This document shows, one piece after another, positions 47,103 through 60,552 of a stretch of 64,000 bases of DNA (its first letter is position 1; each line of letters starts with the position of its first letter). The stretch is from NCBI GenBank assembly GCA_024123915.1, contig CP099650.1, positions 2,604,001 to 2,668,000 on the forward strand. Direction: 5' to 3'. This stretch comes from Oxalobacteraceae bacterium OTU3CAMAD1. GTDB taxonomy: Bacteria > Pseudomonadota > Gammaproteobacteria > Burkholderiales > Burkholderiaceae_D. A model generated the notes under the pieces. That model had not been told where the DNA came from, searched no databases, and worked only from the letters and a program-made list of their open reading frames with translations. The position numbers and the translations under genes were made by a program.

Positions 47103-47858
47103 ATGCGTCGCAAACTCGTCATCGGCAATTGGAAAATGAACGGCAATCGCGCCGCCAACACGGCATTGTTGTCCGGCGTCGTCGCCGGCCTCAAGGACGA
47201 TGGCGTTCTGCGCGCCGATTGCGCGGTCTGCGTGCCGGCCCCTTACCTGGCCCAGTGCCAGTCCGAGCTGCAAGGCACTCCGGTCGCCTGGGGTGGACAG
47301 GACCTGTCGGTTCACGCCAGCGGCGCCTATACTGGTGAAGTGGCGGCCGGCATGCTGGTCGATTTCGCATCCACCTACGTGCTGTGCGGCCATTCCGAGC
47401 GCCGCGCCTACCACAACGAAAGCAGTGAACTGGTGGCGCAGAAGGCCCTGGCCGCGCTGGCCGCAGGCCTGACGCCGGTTATCTGCTTCGGCGAGACGCT
47501 GGAACAGCGCGAAGCGGGCACCACCGAGTCGGTCATCTGCGGCCAGCTGCAGGCGGCGCTGGATGTGATTCCGGCGGCCGATCTGACCAAGGTCGTGCTG
47601 GCGTATGAGCCGGTCTGGGCGATCGGCACCGGCAAGACCGCCACGCCGCAAATCGCCCAAGACGCGCACCGTTTCCTGCGCGCGCGCCTGGAGCAAAGAA
47701 ACGCCGAGGCGGCGGCCAAGGTACAGATCCTGTATGGCGGCAGCATGAAGCCCGAGAACGCGAAAGAATTGATGGCGCAGCCCGATATCGATGGCGGCCT
47801 GATTGGCGGCGCCGCATTGAAGGCGGTGGATTTCCTCGGAATCATCCACGCTGTATAA
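47103..47858 (+). CDS. tpiA: Triosephosphate isomerase
   Basis: Interconverts dihydroxyacetone phosphate and glyceraldehyde-3-phosphate in the cytoplasm. The 251 residues fit the family. Catalytic motifs are the Lys in GNWKMNG, the His in CGHSERR, and the Glu with flexible loop in [14 protein letters not shown]; the phosphate loop is YGGSMKPEN. It lies upstream of secG, the usual order in many proteobacteria. Confidence 0.98.
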   Translation: MRRKLVIGNWKMNGNRAANTALLSGVVAGLKDDGVLRADCAVCVPAPYLAQCQSELQGTPVAWGGQDLSVHASGAYTGEVAAGMLVDFASTYVLCGHSERRAYHNESSELVAQKALAALAAGLTPVICFGETLEQREAGTTESVICGQLQAALDVIPAADLTKVVLAYEPVWAIGTGKTATPQIAQDAHRFLRARLEQRNAEAAAKVQILYGGSMKPENAKELMAQPDIDGGLIGGAALKAVDFLGIIHAV

Positions 47859-47984
47859 GTGTTGTGTAACTGCCGCATTGGAAATCAGGCGGTAATGACG
47901 CGATGGTAAAAAAACCTGTTGGCAGCATATAAACAGGTGTGAAACAAAACGATACAAAACTATTTAATCTTTGAATGGAATAAC

Positions 47985-48401
47985 ATGAGCAGCTTCTTCA
48001 ACCTGGTAGTCATCGTGCAAGTCGTTTCGGCCATCGCCATTATCGGCCTGGTCTTGCTGCAGCACGGCAAAGGCGCCGACATGGGCGCGGCTTTCGGCTC
48101 GGGCGCTTCGGGCAGCCTGTTCGGCGCGACCGGTTCGTCGAACTTCATGTCGAAGTCGACCGGCGTCGCCGCCGCGATCTTCTTCAGCGCGACCCTGGCG
48201 CTGGCCTACATCTCGGCCCAAGGCCACAGCACGGTCAGCGGCGGCGTGATGGACAAAGCGCTGCCAGCGGCGCCAGCCCCGGCACCAGCCACCGGCGCGG
48301 CGGCGATCCCGACCGCTCCAGCGACCGCGCCGGCAGCTCCCGCCGCACCTGCTCCAGCCGCTCCGGCGCCGGCAGGTCCTGCAGGATCGATCCCAAAGTA
48401 A
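47985..48401 (+). CDS. secG: Protein translocase subunit SecG
   Basis: A small inner-membrane component of the SecYEG channel, 138 residues. Two transmembrane helices (about 4-22 and 55-75) enclose the conserved loop QHGKGADMGAAFGSGASGS. The C-terminal tail (about 90-138) is Ala/Pro-rich and low complexity, longer than in E. coli SecG (110 residues) and common in betaproteobacteria. Confidence 0.95.
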   Translation: MSSFFNLVVIVQVVSAIAIIGLVLLQHGKGADMGAAFGSGASGSLFGATGSSNFMSKSTGVAAAIFFSATLALAYISAQGHSTVSGGVMDKALPAAPAPAPATGAAAIPTAPATAPAAPAAPAPAAPAPAGPAGSIPK

Positions 48402-48578
48402 TATAATTACAGCCTGAATGGCGCGGCGCACCATCGGCCGCGCGACATCTGCCACTTGTTTTGGCAGAAGTTACGGTAGTTTTAGAAGTGACCTCCGGTT
48501 GCCCCGTCCGGAAAATCAAACGGGTGATCAAAGAAGTAAAGATTTATCGTTTTTCTCCTTGTTTTACCGCAATACGCA

Positions 48579-48607
48579 TTAACAACAGCGTGAAAACAAA
48601 GTAGAAT
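48579..48607 (+). promoter_or_regulatory. Probable tRNA-Leu promoter
   Basis: TTAACA (48579-48584), 17 nt, TAGAAT (48602-48607), with the tRNA starting 12 nt later. Confidence 0.65.
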
Positions 48608-48618
48608 AGCGGCCTTAT

Positions 48619-48703
48619 GCCGACGTGGTGAAATTGGTAGACACGCTATCTTGAGGGGGTAGTGGCGAAAGCTGTACGAGTTCGAGTCTCGTCGTCGGCA
48701 CCA
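48619..48703 (+). tRNA. tRNA-Leu (anticodon GAG)
   Basis: An 85-nt class II tRNA with encoded CCA. Acceptor stem GCCGACG / CGTCGGC with A discriminator, D loop AAATTGGTAGACA, anticodon arm CTATC-TTGAGGG-GGTAG, a long variable arm, and T loop TTCGAGT. It lies between secG and nuoA. Confidence 0.97.
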
Positions 48704-48716
48704 GAAATATATAGAG

Positions 48717-48755
48717 GCCAGCAAGGGAGTAGTGTGTACCTGAGCTGGCTTTTTT
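48717..48755 (+). terminator. Probable terminator after tRNA-Leu
   Basis: GCCAGC and GCTGGC pair around a 21-nt loop and are followed by six T. It would separate the tRNA from the nuo operon. Confidence 0.6.
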
Positions 48756-48878
48756 ACGAGGATGTGTCGTTCGATCCTGGTCTAAGTTGTACGATTGGGG
48801 CGAACGTTAAGAGAGCACCGCAGAACACCGCAAGTCCTCGCAGTCCCTAACCGATCGTTCAATTTAAGCTCATCAATC

Positions 48879-49238
48879 GTGAACCTCGAAAATTATCTCC
48901 CCGTTCTGTTGTTTATCCTCGTCGGTCTCGGCGTAGGGATCCTTCCCCAGGTCTTGGGCCACGTACTCGGTCCGAACAAGCCTGACGCGGCAAAACTCTC
49001 CCCGTATGAATGCGGCTTCGAAGCGTTCGAAGACGCGCGCATGAAATTCGACGTGCGTTACTACCTCGTCGCTATCCTCTTTATTTTGTTCGATCTGGAA
49101 ACGGCATTCTTCTTCCCATGGGGCGTCTCCGTGCGCGAACTGGGCTGGAACGGGTTCCTCGTGATGATGAGCTTCATCGCTGAATTCGTCGTCGGTTTTT
49201 GGTATATCTGGAAGAAAGGTGCCCTTGATTGGGAATAA
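48879..49238 (+). CDS. nuoA: NADH-quinone oxidoreductase subunit A
   Basis: A membrane subunit of complex I, 119 residues with three helices. The quinone-site loop has [20 protein letters not shown], and helix 2 has [19 protein letters not shown]. The GTG at 48879 ([11 protein letters not shown]) gives the normal length; a longer in-frame extension has no family match. It is the first gene of nuoA-N. The 123 nt between the tRNA terminator and this GTG should hold the operon promoter; none is clear. Confidence 0.95.
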   Translation: MNLENYLPVLLFILVGLGVGILPQVLGHVLGPNKPDAAKLSPYECGFEAFEDARMKFDVRYYLVAILFILFDLETAFFFPWGVSVRELGWNGFLVMMSFIAEFVVGFWYIWKKGALDWE

Positions 49239-49241
49239 GCC

Positions 49242-49718
49242 ATGGCTATTGAAGGCGTATTAAACGAAGGTTTCATCACCACCTCGGCCGACAAGCTGAT
49301 CAACTGGGCGCGTACGGGTTCGATGTTCCCGATGACGTTCGGTCTGGCTTGCTGCGCGGTCGAAATGATGCACGTGGGCGCTGCCCGTTACGACATGGAC
49401 CGCTTCGGCGTGGTGTTCCGTCCATCGCCACGTCAATCCGACGTGATGATCGTGGCCGGCACGCTGTGCAACAAGATGGCGCCGGCACTGCGCAAGGTCT
49501 ACGACCAGATGCCGGAACCGCGCTGGGTCATCTCGATGGGCTCGTGCGCCAACGGCGGCGGCTACTACCACTACTCGTACTCCGTGGTGCGCGGTTGCGA
49601 CCGCATCGTGCCGGTGGACGTCTACGTGCCGGGCTGTCCGCCAACGGCCGAGGCCCTGCTGTACGGCATCATGCAGCTGCAAAACAAGATCAAGCGCACC
49701 AACACGATCGCACGCTAA
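49242..49718 (+). CDS. nuoB: NADH-quinone oxidoreductase subunit B
   Basis: A peripheral subunit of 158 residues carrying the [4Fe-4S] cluster N2 that reduces quinone. Cluster cysteines lie in [29 protein letters not shown] and [12 protein letters not shown]. It begins 3 nt after nuoA. Confidence 0.98.
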   Translation: MAIEGVLNEGFITTSADKLINWARTGSMFPMTFGLACCAVEMMHVGAARYDMDRFGVVFRPSPRQSDVMIVAGTLCNKMAPALRKVYDQMPEPRWVISMGSCANGGGYYHYSYSVVRGCDRIVPVDVYVPGCPPTAEALLYGIMQLQNKIKRTNTIAR

Positions 49719-49736
49719 ACGAGGCCGCTTCAGAAG

Positions 49737-50327
49737 ATGACTACACAATTAGAACAACTGCAAACCGCCCTCGGCACCGCCCTGGGCGATCGCGTTAGTA
49801 TCGCCGTCGCGCTGGGCGAGGTGACGATCACCGTTAAAGCGGCCGAGTATTACGGCGTGATGCAAACGCTGCGTGACGACAAGTCGCTCGGCTTCGAACA
49901 ACTGATCGACCTGGCCGGCGTGGACTACCTGAACTACGGCGACGGCGCCTGGGACGGCCTGCGTTTCGCGGTCGTCGTGCACCTGCTGTCGATCCAGCAC
50001 AACTGGCGCGTGCGCGTGCGCGCGTTCTGCGCCGACGACGAAATGCCGCTGCTGCCGTCGCTGGTGCCGCTGTGGCGCGCCGTCAACTGGTACGAGCGCG
50101 AAGCGTTCGACATGTTCGGCATCCTGTTCGAAGGCCACAACGACTTGCGCCGCATCCTCACCGACTACGGCTTCATCGGCCATCCGTTCCGCAAGGACTT
50201 CCCGGTGTCGGGCTATGTCGAAATGCGCTACGACCCCGAGCAGAAGCGCGTGATCTATCAGCCGGTCACCATCGAGCCGCGTGAAAACGTGCCGCGCGTG
50301 ATCCGCGAAGAAAATTACGGGAAGTAA
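49737..50327 (+). CDS. nuoC: NADH-quinone oxidoreductase subunit C
   Basis: A 30-kDa type connecting subunit of 196 residues, separate from NuoD (fused in E. coli). The family signature [20 protein letters not shown] and [19 protein letters not shown] is clear. It lies 18 nt after nuoB. Confidence 0.97.
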   Translation: MTTQLEQLQTALGTALGDRVSIAVALGEVTITVKAAEYYGVMQTLRDDKSLGFEQLIDLAGVDYLNYGDGAWDGLRFAVVVHLLSIQHNWRVRVRAFCADDEMPLLPSLVPLWRAVNWYEREAFDMFGILFEGHNDLRRILTDYGFIGHPFRKDFPVSGYVEMRYDPEQKRVIYQPVTIEPRENVPRVIREENYGK

Positions 50328-50330
50328 AAA

Positions 50331-51584
50331 ATGGCTGAAATTAAGAACTACACCCTGAACTTCGGTCCGCAGCACCCGGCCGCGCACGGCGTTTTGCGCC
50401 TGGTGCTGGAGCTGGACGGCGAAGTGATCCAGCGCGCCGACCCGCACATCGGCCTGCTGCACCGTGGCACCGAGAAGCTGGCGGAGCAGAAGACCTACCT
50501 GCAGTCGGTGCCGTACATGGACCGTCTGGATTACGTCTCGATGATGTGCAACGAGCACGCCTACGTGATGGCGATCGAGAAGCTGCTGGGCCTTGAAGTT
50601 CCGCTGCGCGCGCAATACATCCGCGTGATGTTCGACGAGATCACCCGCATCCTGAACCACCTGATGTGGCTGGGCGCGCACGCGCTCGACGTCGGCGCGA
50701 TGGGCCCGTTCCTGTACGCGTTCCGCGACCGCGAAGACCTGTTCGACTGCTACGAAGCGGTGTCGGGCGCGCGCATGCACGCGGCCTACTACCGTCCGGG
50801 CGGCGTGTACCGCGACCTGCCGGATTCGATGCCGCAGCACAAGCCGTCGATCATCCGTTCGGACAAGGCCATCGCCGACCTGAACGAGAACCGCCAGGGC
50901 TCGCTGCTGGACTTCATCGAAGACTTCACCCGCCGTTTCCCGACCTATGTCGACGAATACGAAACGCTGCTGACCGACAACCGTATCTGGAAACAGCGTA
51001 CGGTCGGCATCGGCGTGGTCGCGCCGGAAGACGCGCTGGCGATGGGCTTCACCGGCGCCATGCTGCGCGGTTCGGGCATCCAGTGGGATCTGCGCAAGCA
51101 CCAGCCGTACGAAGTGTACGACCTGATGGACTTCGACATTCCGATCGGCACCAACGGCGACTGCTACGACCGCTACCTGGTCCGCGTCGAGGAATTGCGC
51201 CAGTCGAACAAGATCATCAAACAGTGCGTAGAATGGCTGCGCAATAATCCAGGTCCGGTCATCACCAGCAATCATAAAGTCGCGCCTCCGGGCCGCGTCG
51301 ACATGAAGACCAACATGGAATCGCTGATTCACCACTTCAAGCTGTTCACCGAGGGCTTCCACGTGCCGCCGGGCGAAGCGTACAGCGCGGTGGAGCATCC
51401 GAAGGGCGAGTTCGGCATCTATCTGCTGTCGGACGGCGCCAACAAGCCATACCGTATGAAGCTGCGCGCCCCCGATTACGCCCACCTGCAGGCGCTCGAC
51501 GAAATGGCGCGTGGACACATGATTGCCGACGCCGTGACCATCATCGGTACGCAAGACATCGTGTTCGGCAGTATTGACCGCTAA
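50331..51584 (+). CDS. nuoD: NADH-quinone oxidoreductase subunit D
   Basis: A 49-kDa type subunit of 417 residues that forms the quinone cavity with NuoB. Conserved stretches are [33 protein letters not shown] and a C-terminal [12 protein letters not shown]. It starts 3 nt after nuoC. Confidence 0.98.
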   Translation: MAEIKNYTLNFGPQHPAAHGVLRLVLELDGEVIQRADPHIGLLHRGTEKLAEQKTYLQSVPYMDRLDYVSMMCNEHAYVMAIEKLLGLEVPLRAQYIRVMFDEITRILNHLMWLGAHALDVGAMGPFLYAFRDREDLFDCYEAVSGARMHAAYYRPGGVYRDLPDSMPQHKPSIIRSDKAIADLNENRQGSLLDFIEDFTRRFPTYVDEYETLLTDNRIWKQRTVGIGVVAPEDALAMGFTGAMLRGSGIQWDLRKHQPYEVYDLMDFDIPIGTNGDCYDRYLVRVEELRQSNKIIKQCVEWLRNNPGPVITSNHKVAPPGRVDMKTNMESLIHHFKLFTEGFHVPPGEAYSAVEHPKGEFGIYLLSDGANKPYRMKLRAPDYAHLQALDEMARGHMIADAVTIIGTQDIVFGSIDR

Positions 51585-51595
51585 AAGGTAAAAGT

Positions 51596-52087
51596 ATGTT
51601 GTTATCAGAGCAGTGCTTAAAAAAAATCGATCGCGAGTTGGCCAAGTACCCGGCCGACCAGCGCCAGTCGGCCGTGATGGCCTCGCTGGCCCACGCCCAG
51701 GTTGAACTGGGCTGGATCTCGCCCGAAACCATGCAGGAACTGGCCGACTACATCCAGATGCCGGCGATCGCCGTGCAGGAAGTGGCCACTTTCTACAATA
51801 TGTACAACCTGAAGCCGGTCGGCACGCACAAGATCACCGTGTGCACCAACCTGCCATGCGCGCTGTCGGGCGGGGAGCGCGCCGCGCACCACCTGAAGCA
51901 AAAGCTGGGCATCGACTACCGCGACACCACCGCCGACGGCAAGTTCACGTTGATGGAAGGCGAGTGCATGGGCGCCTGCGGCGACGCGCCGGTCATGCTG
52001 GTGAATAACCATCGCATGTGCAGCTTCATGTCGAACGACAAAATCGACGGTCTCGTCGAGGAACTAAGCGGGAACACTACGAAATGA
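51596..52087 (+). CDS. nuoE: NADH-quinone oxidoreductase subunit E
   Basis: A 24-kDa type subunit of 163 residues with a thioredoxin-like [2Fe-2S] domain. Ligands are in [11 protein letters not shown] and [11 protein letters not shown]. The stop overlaps the nuoF start by 4 bp. Confidence 0.97.
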   Translation: MLLSEQCLKKIDRELAKYPADQRQSAVMASLAHAQVELGWISPETMQELADYIQMPAIAVQEVATFYNMYNLKPVGTHKITVCTNLPCALSGGERAAHHLKQKLGIDYRDTTADGKFTLMEGECMGACGDAPVMLVNNHRMCSFMSNDKIDGLVEELSGNTTK

Positions 52088-53379
52088 CGTCACTCCACAA
52101 TCGTCACATCGACCCTGTCATTCTGGCCGGCCTGGACGGCAAAAACTGGCACCTGGAAGATTACGTCAAGCGCGGCGGCTACAGCGCCCTGCGCAAGATC
52201 CTCGAAGAGAAAATCACCCCGGAACAAATCATCGCCGACCTCAAAGCGTCGTCGTTGCGCGGCCGTGGCGGCGCGGGTTTCCCTACCGGCCTGAAGTGGA
52301 GCTTCATGCCGCGTCAGTTCCCGGGCCAAAAATACTTGGTGTGTAACTCGGACGAAGGCGAACCCGGCACTTTCAAGGACCGCGACATCATGCGTTACAA
52401 CCCGCATGCATTGATCGAGGGCATGGCCATCGGCGCCTACGCCATGGGGATTACCGTGGGCTACAACTACATCCACGGCGAGATCTTCGAAGTCTATACG
52501 CAGTTCGAGGACGCGCTGGAAGAGGCGCGCGCCGCCGGCTTCCTGGGTGACAAGATCATGGGCAGCGAGTTCAGCTTCCAGCTGCACGCGCACCACGGCT
52601 ATGGCGCCTACATCTGCGGCGAAGAAACCGCGCTGCTGGAGTCGCTCGAAGGCAAGAAGGGCCAGCCGCGCTTCAAGCCGCCTTTCCCGGCCTCGTTCGG
52701 CCTGTACGGCAAGCCGACCACCATCAACAACACCGAGACCTTCGCCGCGGTCCCGTTCATTCTGAACATGGGCCCGGAAAAGTACCTCGGCATGGGTCGT
52801 CCGAACAACGGCGGTTCGAAGATCTTCTCGATCTCGGGTGACGTTGAACTGCCGGGCAACTACGAAGTCCCGCTGGGCACGCCGTTCGCCAAACTGCTGG
52901 AACTGGCAGGCGGCATGCGCGGCGGCAAAAAGATCAAGGCCGTCATTCCTGGCGGCTCGTCGGCGCCGGTCGTGCGTGGCGAACTGATGATGAACACCGA
53001 CCTGGACTACGACTCGATCGCCAAGGCCGGTTCGATGCTCGGTTCGGGCGCGGTCATCGTCATGGACGAGACCCGTTGCATGGTCAAGGCGATGGAACGC
53101 CTGGCGTACTTCTACTTTGAAGAGTCGTGCGGCCAGTGTACCCCTTGCCGCGAAGGCACCGGCTGGATGTACCGCATGATCCACCGCATCGAAAACGGCC
53201 AGGGCCGTCCGTCGGATCTGGACGTGCTGAACTCGATCTGCGACAACATCCAGGGCCGCACCATTTGCGCGCTGGGCGACGCGGCGGCCATGCCGATGCG
53301 CGCGTTCATCAAGCAATTCCGCGAAGAATTTGAATATCACGTCGAGCACAAGCATTGCTTAGTGCCCGCTTACATCTAA
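52084..53379 (+). CDS. nuoF: NADH-quinone oxidoreductase subunit F
   Basis: A 51-kDa type NADH-binding subunit of 431 residues with FMN and one [4Fe-4S] cluster. The FMN/NADH loop is [19 protein letters not shown], followed by [13 protein letters not shown] and the cluster motif [12 protein letters not shown] with a later Cys in [11 protein letters not shown]. The ATG at 52084 overlaps the nuoE stop (ATGA). Confidence 0.97.
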   Translation: MTSLHNRHIDPVILAGLDGKNWHLEDYVKRGGYSALRKILEEKITPEQIIADLKASSLRGRGGAGFPTGLKWSFMPRQFPGQKYLVCNSDEGEPGTFKDRDIMRYNPHALIEGMAIGAYAMGITVGYNYIHGEIFEVYTQFEDALEEARAAGFLGDKIMGSEFSFQLHAHHGYGAYICGEETALLESLEGKKGQPRFKPPFPASFGLYGKPTTINNTETFAAVPFILNMGPEKYLGMGRPNNGGSKIFSISGDVELPGNYEVPLGTPFAKLLELAGGMRGGKKIKAVIPGGSSAPVVRGELMMNTDLDYDSIAKAGSMLGSGAVIVMDETRCMVKAMERLAYFYFEESCGQCTPCREGTGWMYRMIHRIENGQGRPSDLDVLNSICDNIQGRTICALGDAAAMPMRAFIKQFREEFEYHVEHKHCLVPAYI

Positions 53380-53401
53380 GCTGCGTCAGGTAACGATCAC
53401 C

Positions 53402-55729
53402 ATGGTTGAAATCGAAATAGACGGCAAAAAAGTCGAAGTCCCTGCTGGTAGCATGGTGATGGACGCCGCCAACAAATTGGGAACCTACATTCCGCACTTC
53501 TGCTATCACAAGAAATTGTCGATCGCCGCGAACTGCCGTATGTGTCTCGTCGAAGTGGAGAAGGCGCCTAAGCCTTTGCCAGCATGCGCTACGCCGGTCT
53601 CGGCCGGCATGATCGTGCGCTCCGCGTCGGACAAGGCCGTGCAGGCACAGAAGTCCGTGATGGAATTCCTGCTGATTAACCACCCACTCGACTGCCCGAT
53701 CTGTGATCAGGGCGGCGAATGCCAGTTGCAGGATCTGGCTGTCGGCTACGGCAAGGGCGATTCGCGCTACGAAGAAGACAAGCGCGTCGTCGTGCCGAAG
53801 GACGCCGGTCCGCTGGTCTCGATGCAAGAGATGGCGCGCTGCATCCAGTGCACCCGCTGCGTGCGTTTCGGCCAGGAAGTGGCCGGCGTGATGGAGCTGG
53901 GCATGATCGGCCGTGGCGAGCACTCGGAAATCACCGCGTTCGTCGGCCAGACCGTCAACTCGGAAATGTCGGGCAACATGATCGACCTGTGCCCGGTCGG
54001 CGCGCTGACGTCGAAGCCGTTCCGCTACAGCGCCCGTTCGTGGGAACTGTCGCGCCGCAAATCGGTGTCGATGCACGACGGCCTGGGTTCGAACCTGATC
54101 GTTCAGGTCAAGAACGGCAAGGTCATGCGCGTGCTGCCGCTGGAGAACGATGCCGTCAACGAGTGCTGGATCTCGGACAAGGACCGCTTCGCCTACGAAG
54201 GCTTGAACACCAACGACCGTCTGACCCAGCCGATGCTGAAGCAGGGCGGCGAGTGGAAAGAGGTGAGCTGGCAGACCGCGCTGGAATACGTCGCGCACGG
54301 CCTCAAGAACATCAAGCACGAACACGGTGACAAGGCGCTGGCTTCGCTGGCGACGCCGCATTCGACGCTGGAAGAACTGCACCTGCTGCAAAAGCTGACC
54401 CGCGCCATGGGCTCGGACAGTGTCGACACGCGTCTGCGCCACAGCGATTTCTCGCTGGGCGACGTGACCCCTTGGCTGGGCATGAGCATCACCGAATTCG
54501 GCGCGTTGAACCGCGCCTTCGTGATCGGCTCCTTCCTGCGCAAGGATCACCCGCTGCTGGCGACCCGCCTGCGTTCTTCGGTGAAAAACGGCGCCAAGCT
54601 GTCGATCCTGAACGCGACCGACGACGACCTGCTGATGAAAGTGGCGAACAAGATGATCGCCGCGCCGTCGGAGTGGTTGTCCGCGCTGTCGCAAGTGGTG
54701 GTGGCTGTCGCCAAGGCCAAGGAAGTGTCGGCGCCGGCCGGCTTCGAAGGCATCGAGGCGTCGGACGCCGCGACCGCGATCGCCGCGTCGCTGGTCTCCG
54801 GTGAAAATAAGGGCGTCTTCCTGGGTAACGCGGCAACGCAGCACCCGCAAGCCGCCGCGCTGCACGCCGCCGCGCAATGGATCGCCGAACAGACCGGCGC
54901 CAAACTGGGCTACCTGACCGAAGCCGCCAACACCGTTGGCGCCTACCTGGTCAACGCCAACGGCGCCAAGGCTCCAGCCTTCACCGAACCTAAGCAAGCT
55001 TACATCCTGCTGAACGTCGAGCCGGAACTGGACGCCTACAATCCGCAAGCCGCCGTCGCCGCGCTGAAAAAAGCCGAGATGGTCGTCGTCATGTCCGCCT
55101 ACAAGCATGGCATGGACTACGCCGACGTGCTGCTGCCGGTGTCGCCGTTCAGCGAAACCTCGGGCACCTTCGTCAACTGCGAAGGCCGTCCGCAAAGCTT
55201 CAACGGCACCGTCAAGCCGCTGCTGGAAACCCGCCCTGCGTGGAAAGTGCTGCGCGTGCTGGGTAACATCCTCGGCCTGGCCGGTTTCGACTACGACACC
55301 TCGGAAGCGATCCGCGACGAAGTCGTTGGCGCCGGCGACTTCTCGGCAAAGCTGAACAACATCAGCAAGCAGACCGTCGTGGCGTCCAACTTCGCCGGTT
55401 CGATCGAGACCACCGGTACCGAACGTATCGCCGACGTGCCGATCTACTTTGCCGACGCCGTTGTGCGCCGCGCCGAGTCGCTGCAGAAGATGGCCGATTC
55501 GGCTGCGCCTAAAGCGCACCTGTCGACCGCACTGGCGCAGCAGCTGGGCGTCGCCGCCGGCGACACCGTCAAGGTCACGCAAGGTTCGGGCAGCGCCATC
55601 CTGGTCGCCGCCGTCGATGCAAGCCTGCCAGCGAACGCCGTGCGCGTCGCAGCGGCCCATCCATCGACCGCCGCACTGGGTGGCATGTTCGGTCCTATCA
55701 CCGTTGAAAAAGCAGGGGAGGGTAAATAA
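53402..55729 (+). CDS. nuoG: NADH-quinone oxidoreductase subunit G
   Basis: A 75-kDa type subunit of 775 residues that carries electrons through one [2Fe-2S] and two or three [4Fe-4S] clusters. N-terminal cysteines lie in [20 protein letters not shown], the His/Cys cluster in [18 protein letters not shown], and the next in [14 protein letters not shown]. The rest is a molybdopterin-oxidoreductase-like domain without cofactor. Its stop overlaps nuoH (TAATG). Confidence 0.97.
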   Translation: MVEIEIDGKKVEVPAGSMVMDAANKLGTYIPHFCYHKKLSIAANCRMCLVEVEKAPKPLPACATPVSAGMIVRSASDKAVQAQKSVMEFLLINHPLDCPICDQGGECQLQDLAVGYGKGDSRYEEDKRVVVPKDAGPLVSMQEMARCIQCTRCVRFGQEVAGVMELGMIGRGEHSEITAFVGQTVNSEMSGNMIDLCPVGALTSKPFRYSARSWELSRRKSVSMHDGLGSNLIVQVKNGKVMRVLPLENDAVNECWISDKDRFAYEGLNTNDRLTQPMLKQGGEWKEVSWQTALEYVAHGLKNIKHEHGDKALASLATPHSTLEELHLLQKLTRAMGSDSVDTRLRHSDFSLGDVTPWLGMSITEFGALNRAFVIGSFLRKDHPLLATRLRSSVKNGAKLSILNATDDDLLMKVANKMIAAPSEWLSALSQVVVAVAKAKEVSAPAGFEGIEASDAATAIAASLVSGENKGVFLGNAATQHPQAAALHAAAQWIAEQTGAKLGYLTEAANTVGAYLVNANGAKAPAFTEPKQAYILLNVEPELDAYNPQAAVAALKKAEMVVVMSAYKHGMDYADVLLPVSPFSETSGTFVNCEGRPQSFNGTVKPLLETRPAWKVLRVLGNILGLAGFDYDTSEAIRDEVVGAGDFSAKLNNISKQTVVASNFAGSIETTGTERIADVPIYFADAVVRRAESLQKMADSAAPKAHLSTALAQQLGVAAGDTVKVTQGSGSAILVAAVDASLPANAVRVAAAHPSTAALGGMFGPITVEKAGEGK

Positions 55730-56814
55730 TGGCTCTGCCTGAATTCGTCACTACATTGTATGACCTGGGCGCCACCAGCCCGATCGCGCCGGTATGGCCG
55801 ATCGTCTGGACGATGATCAAGATCGTCCTGGTGCTGCTGCCGCTGATGGGCCTTGTCGCCTACCTGACCTTGTGGGAACGTAAGTTCATCGGCTGGATTC
55901 AAATCCGCGTCGGTCCGAACCGCGTTGGTCCGATGGGCCTGCTGCAGCCGATCGCCGATGCGCTCAAGCTGCTGTTCAAAGAGATCATCATGCCGGCCAA
56001 GGCCAACCCGGGCCTGTTCGTCATCGGTCCGATCATGACCATCATGCCGGCGCTGGCCGCATGGTCGGTGGTGCCATTCGGTCCGGAAGCGGTGCTGGCC
56101 AACGTCAACGCCGCCTTGCTGCTGCTGATGGCGATCACCTCGATGGAAGTCTACGGCATCATCATCGCCGGCTGGGCTTCGAACTCGAAGTACTCGTTCA
56201 TGGGCGCGATGCGCGCCTCGGCGCAGATGATTTCCTACGAAATCCCGATGGGCTTCGTATTCGTCGTGATTCTGATGGTATCGGGCTCGCTGAACTTCGG
56301 CGACATCGTCGCCATGCAGCAGCGCGGCATGATGGCCGACCATGGCCTGAACATCCTGTCGTGGAACTGGCTGCCGTTGCTGCCGCTGTTCGTCGTCTAC
56401 CTGACCTCCGGCCTGGCCGAAGCAAACCGCCATCCGTTCGACGTGGTCGAGGGCGAGTCCGAGATCGTCGCCGGTCACATGGTCGAGTACTCGGGCATGG
56501 CCTACGCCATGTTCATGCTGGCCGAATACGCCAACATGATCCTGATCGCGACCATCGGTTCGATCATGTTCCTGGGCGGCTGGTCCGCACCGTTCGCCTT
56601 CCTCGAATTCTGGGGCGGTTTCGGCGGCTTCTTCTGGCTGTTCGCCAAGGCGTTCTTCCTGGTGTCGGTCTTCATCTGGGTGCGCGGTACCTTCCCACGC
56701 TACCGTTATGACCAGATCATGCGTCTGGGCTGGAAAGTGTTCATTCCTCTGACGCTGGTGTACCTGGTGTTCGTGGCCGGCTGGATGCAGACATCCTGGA
56801 ATATCTGGAAGTAA
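55729..56814 (+). CDS. nuoH: NADH-quinone oxidoreductase subunit H
   Basis: A membrane subunit of 361 residues with about 8-9 helices that links the quinone site to the proton channels. Signatures are [19 protein letters not shown] and [20 protein letters not shown]. Confidence 0.98.
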   Translation: MALPEFVTTLYDLGATSPIAPVWPIVWTMIKIVLVLLPLMGLVAYLTLWERKFIGWIQIRVGPNRVGPMGLLQPIADALKLLFKEIIMPAKANPGLFVIGPIMTIMPALAAWSVVPFGPEAVLANVNAALLLLMAITSMEVYGIIIAGWASNSKYSFMGAMRASAQMISYEIPMGFVFVVILMVSGSLNFGDIVAMQQRGMMADHGLNILSWNWLPLLPLFVVYLTSGLAEANRHPFDVVEGESEIVAGHMVEYSGMAYAMFMLAEYANMILIATIGSIMFLGGWSAPFAFLEFWGGFGGFFWLFAKAFFLVSVFIWVRGTFPRYRYDQIMRLGWKVFIPLTLVYLVFVAGWMQTSWNIWK

Positions 56815-56826
56815 GGACAAGAGAAA

Positions 56827-57315
56827 ATGGAACGATTAAAAGACTTCTTCGGCAGCTTCATGCTGGCCGAATTGATCAAAGGGATGGCGCTGACGGGCAA
56901 GTACATGTTCTCGCGCAAAATCACCGTGCAGTACCCGGAAGAGAAGACGCCGATGTCGCCGCGCTTCCGCGGCCTGCACGCGCTGCGCCGCTATCCAAAC
57001 GGCGAAGAGCGCTGCATCGCCTGCAAACTGTGCGAAGCGGTGTGCCCGGCGATGGCCATCACCATCGAATCGGAACAGCGTGACGACGGTTCGCGCCGCA
57101 CCACGCGTTACGACATCGATCTGACCAAGTGCATCTTCTGCGGTTTCTGCGAAGAGTCCTGCCCGGTCGATTCGATCGTCGAGACGCACGTGCTGGAGTA
57201 CCACGGCGAGAAGCGCGGTGATTTGTACTACACCAAAGAGATGCTGCTGGCCGTTGGCGATCGTTATGAAAACCAGATCGCCGAAGCCCGCGCAGCGGAC
57301 GCTCCTTACCGCTGA
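56827..57315 (+). CDS. nuoI: NADH-quinone oxidoreductase subunit I
   Basis: A peripheral subunit of 162 residues with two [4Fe-4S] clusters bound by [12 protein letters not shown] and [12 protein letters not shown], the wires to N2. It follows nuoH by 12 nt. An 81-nt gap separates it from nuoJ. Confidence 0.98.
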   Translation: MERLKDFFGSFMLAELIKGMALTGKYMFSRKITVQYPEEKTPMSPRFRGLHALRRYPNGEERCIACKLCEAVCPAMAITIESEQRDDGSRRTTRYDIDLTKCIFCGFCEESCPVDSIVETHVLEYHGEKRGDLYYTKEMLLAVGDRYENQIAEARAADAPYR

Positions 57316-57396
57316 CGACAGGCGGGCCATGGTGAAGTTTGCCGGTCCGCCGCACAGTGGTGCCGATAATAAAACTGTACGTCTCTTGGGTTAGTT

Positions 57397-58041
57397 ATGG
57401 AATTTAAAACTGCTTTGTTCTACGCCTTCTCAGCCATCATGGTATTGGCTGCGACGCGCGTTATCACGGCCCGCAATCCGGTGCACGCAGCGCTGTTCCT
57501 GGTGTTGGCGTTCTTCTCGGCCGCCGGCATCTGGATGCTGCTCGAAGCCGAGTTCCTGGCCATCGTGCTGGTGCTGGTCTACGTCGGCGCCGTCATGGTG
57601 CTGTTCCTGTTCGTGGTCATGATGCTCGACATCGACACCGACAAGATGCGCGAAAACTTCTGGGGCTACCTGCCGATCGCGTCGTTCGTCGGCGTCATCA
57701 TCGTGCTGGAAATGGCCGCCGTGCTGTGGCGCTCCTTCCTGTCGTTCGACCAGCAGGCCGTCAGCGCCGGCAACATCGGCGGCACCAAGGAACTCGGTAT
57801 CCTGATCTTCACCAAATATGTCTACGGCTTTGAAATCGCAGCGGCGATCCTGCTGGTCGCGATTGTCGCGGCAGTGGCGCTGACCCTGCGCAAGCGTAAG
57901 GACACCAAACATTTCGACCCGGCAGACGCTGTCCGCGTCAAGCGCAACGACCGTCTGAAGATCGTCAAGATCGACCCGGTCCGTCCACGCGTGGACGTGG
58001 CGCCTGCCGCCGGTTCGGCCGAAGTAAAGGAGACCCCATGA
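57397..58041 (+). CDS. nuoJ: NADH-quinone oxidoreductase subunit J
   Basis: A membrane subunit of 214 residues with five helices, including [20 protein letters not shown] with the conserved pi-bulge. The C-terminal tail after about 170 is charged. The stop overlaps nuoK by 4 bp. Confidence 0.96.
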   Translation: MEFKTALFYAFSAIMVLAATRVITARNPVHAALFLVLAFFSAAGIWMLLEAEFLAIVLVLVYVGAVMVLFLFVVMMLDIDTDKMRENFWGYLPIASFVGVIIVLEMAAVLWRSFLSFDQQAVSAGNIGGTKELGILIFTKYVYGFEIAAAILLVAIVAAVALTLRKRKDTKHFDPADAVRVKRNDRLKIVKIDPVRPRVDVAPAAGSAEVKETP

Positions 58042-58346
58042 CTTTATCGCTAGCTCACTACCTCGTTCTTGGCGCGATTCTGTTCGCGATCTCGATCGTG
58101 GGTATTTTCTTGAATCGCAAGAACATCATTATTCTGCTGATGGCCATCGAATTGATGCTGCTGGCGGTGAACATGAACTTCATCGCGTTCTCCCACTATC
58201 TGGGCGACGCGGCCGGGCAGATCTTCGTTTTCTTCATCCTGACCGTGGCGGCTGCCGAATCGGCAATCGGCCTCGCGATTCTGGTGGTGATGTTCCGTAA
58301 CCTGGACACCATCAATGTGGAAGACCTGGATAGCCTTAAGGGTTAA
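58038..58346 (+). CDS. nuoK: NADH-quinone oxidoreductase subunit K
   Basis: A membrane subunit of 102 residues with three helices and channel glutamates in [16 protein letters not shown] and [19 protein letters not shown] lies just upstream of the ATG, inside nuoJ. Confidence 0.97.
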   Translation: MTLSLAHYLVLGAILFAISIVGIFLNRKNIIILLMAIELMLLAVNMNFIAFSHYLGDAAGQIFVFFILTVAAAESAIGLAILVVMFRNLDTINVEDLDSLKG

Positions 58347-58394
58347 TCCCGCGGCTTTAGTTCTAATCTCGAAAAATAACGATTAAGGTTCATC

Positions 58395-60521
<2,127 letters not shown>

Positions 60522-60552
60522 TTAGCTGATACGCAAAGAGATAACGATAACC

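Noticed and set aside
47904..47945. Inverted repeat ACCTGTT...AACAGGT between tpiA and secG as a terminator
   Set aside because: The 7-bp stem is AT-rich with an 11-nt loop and no T-run follows.
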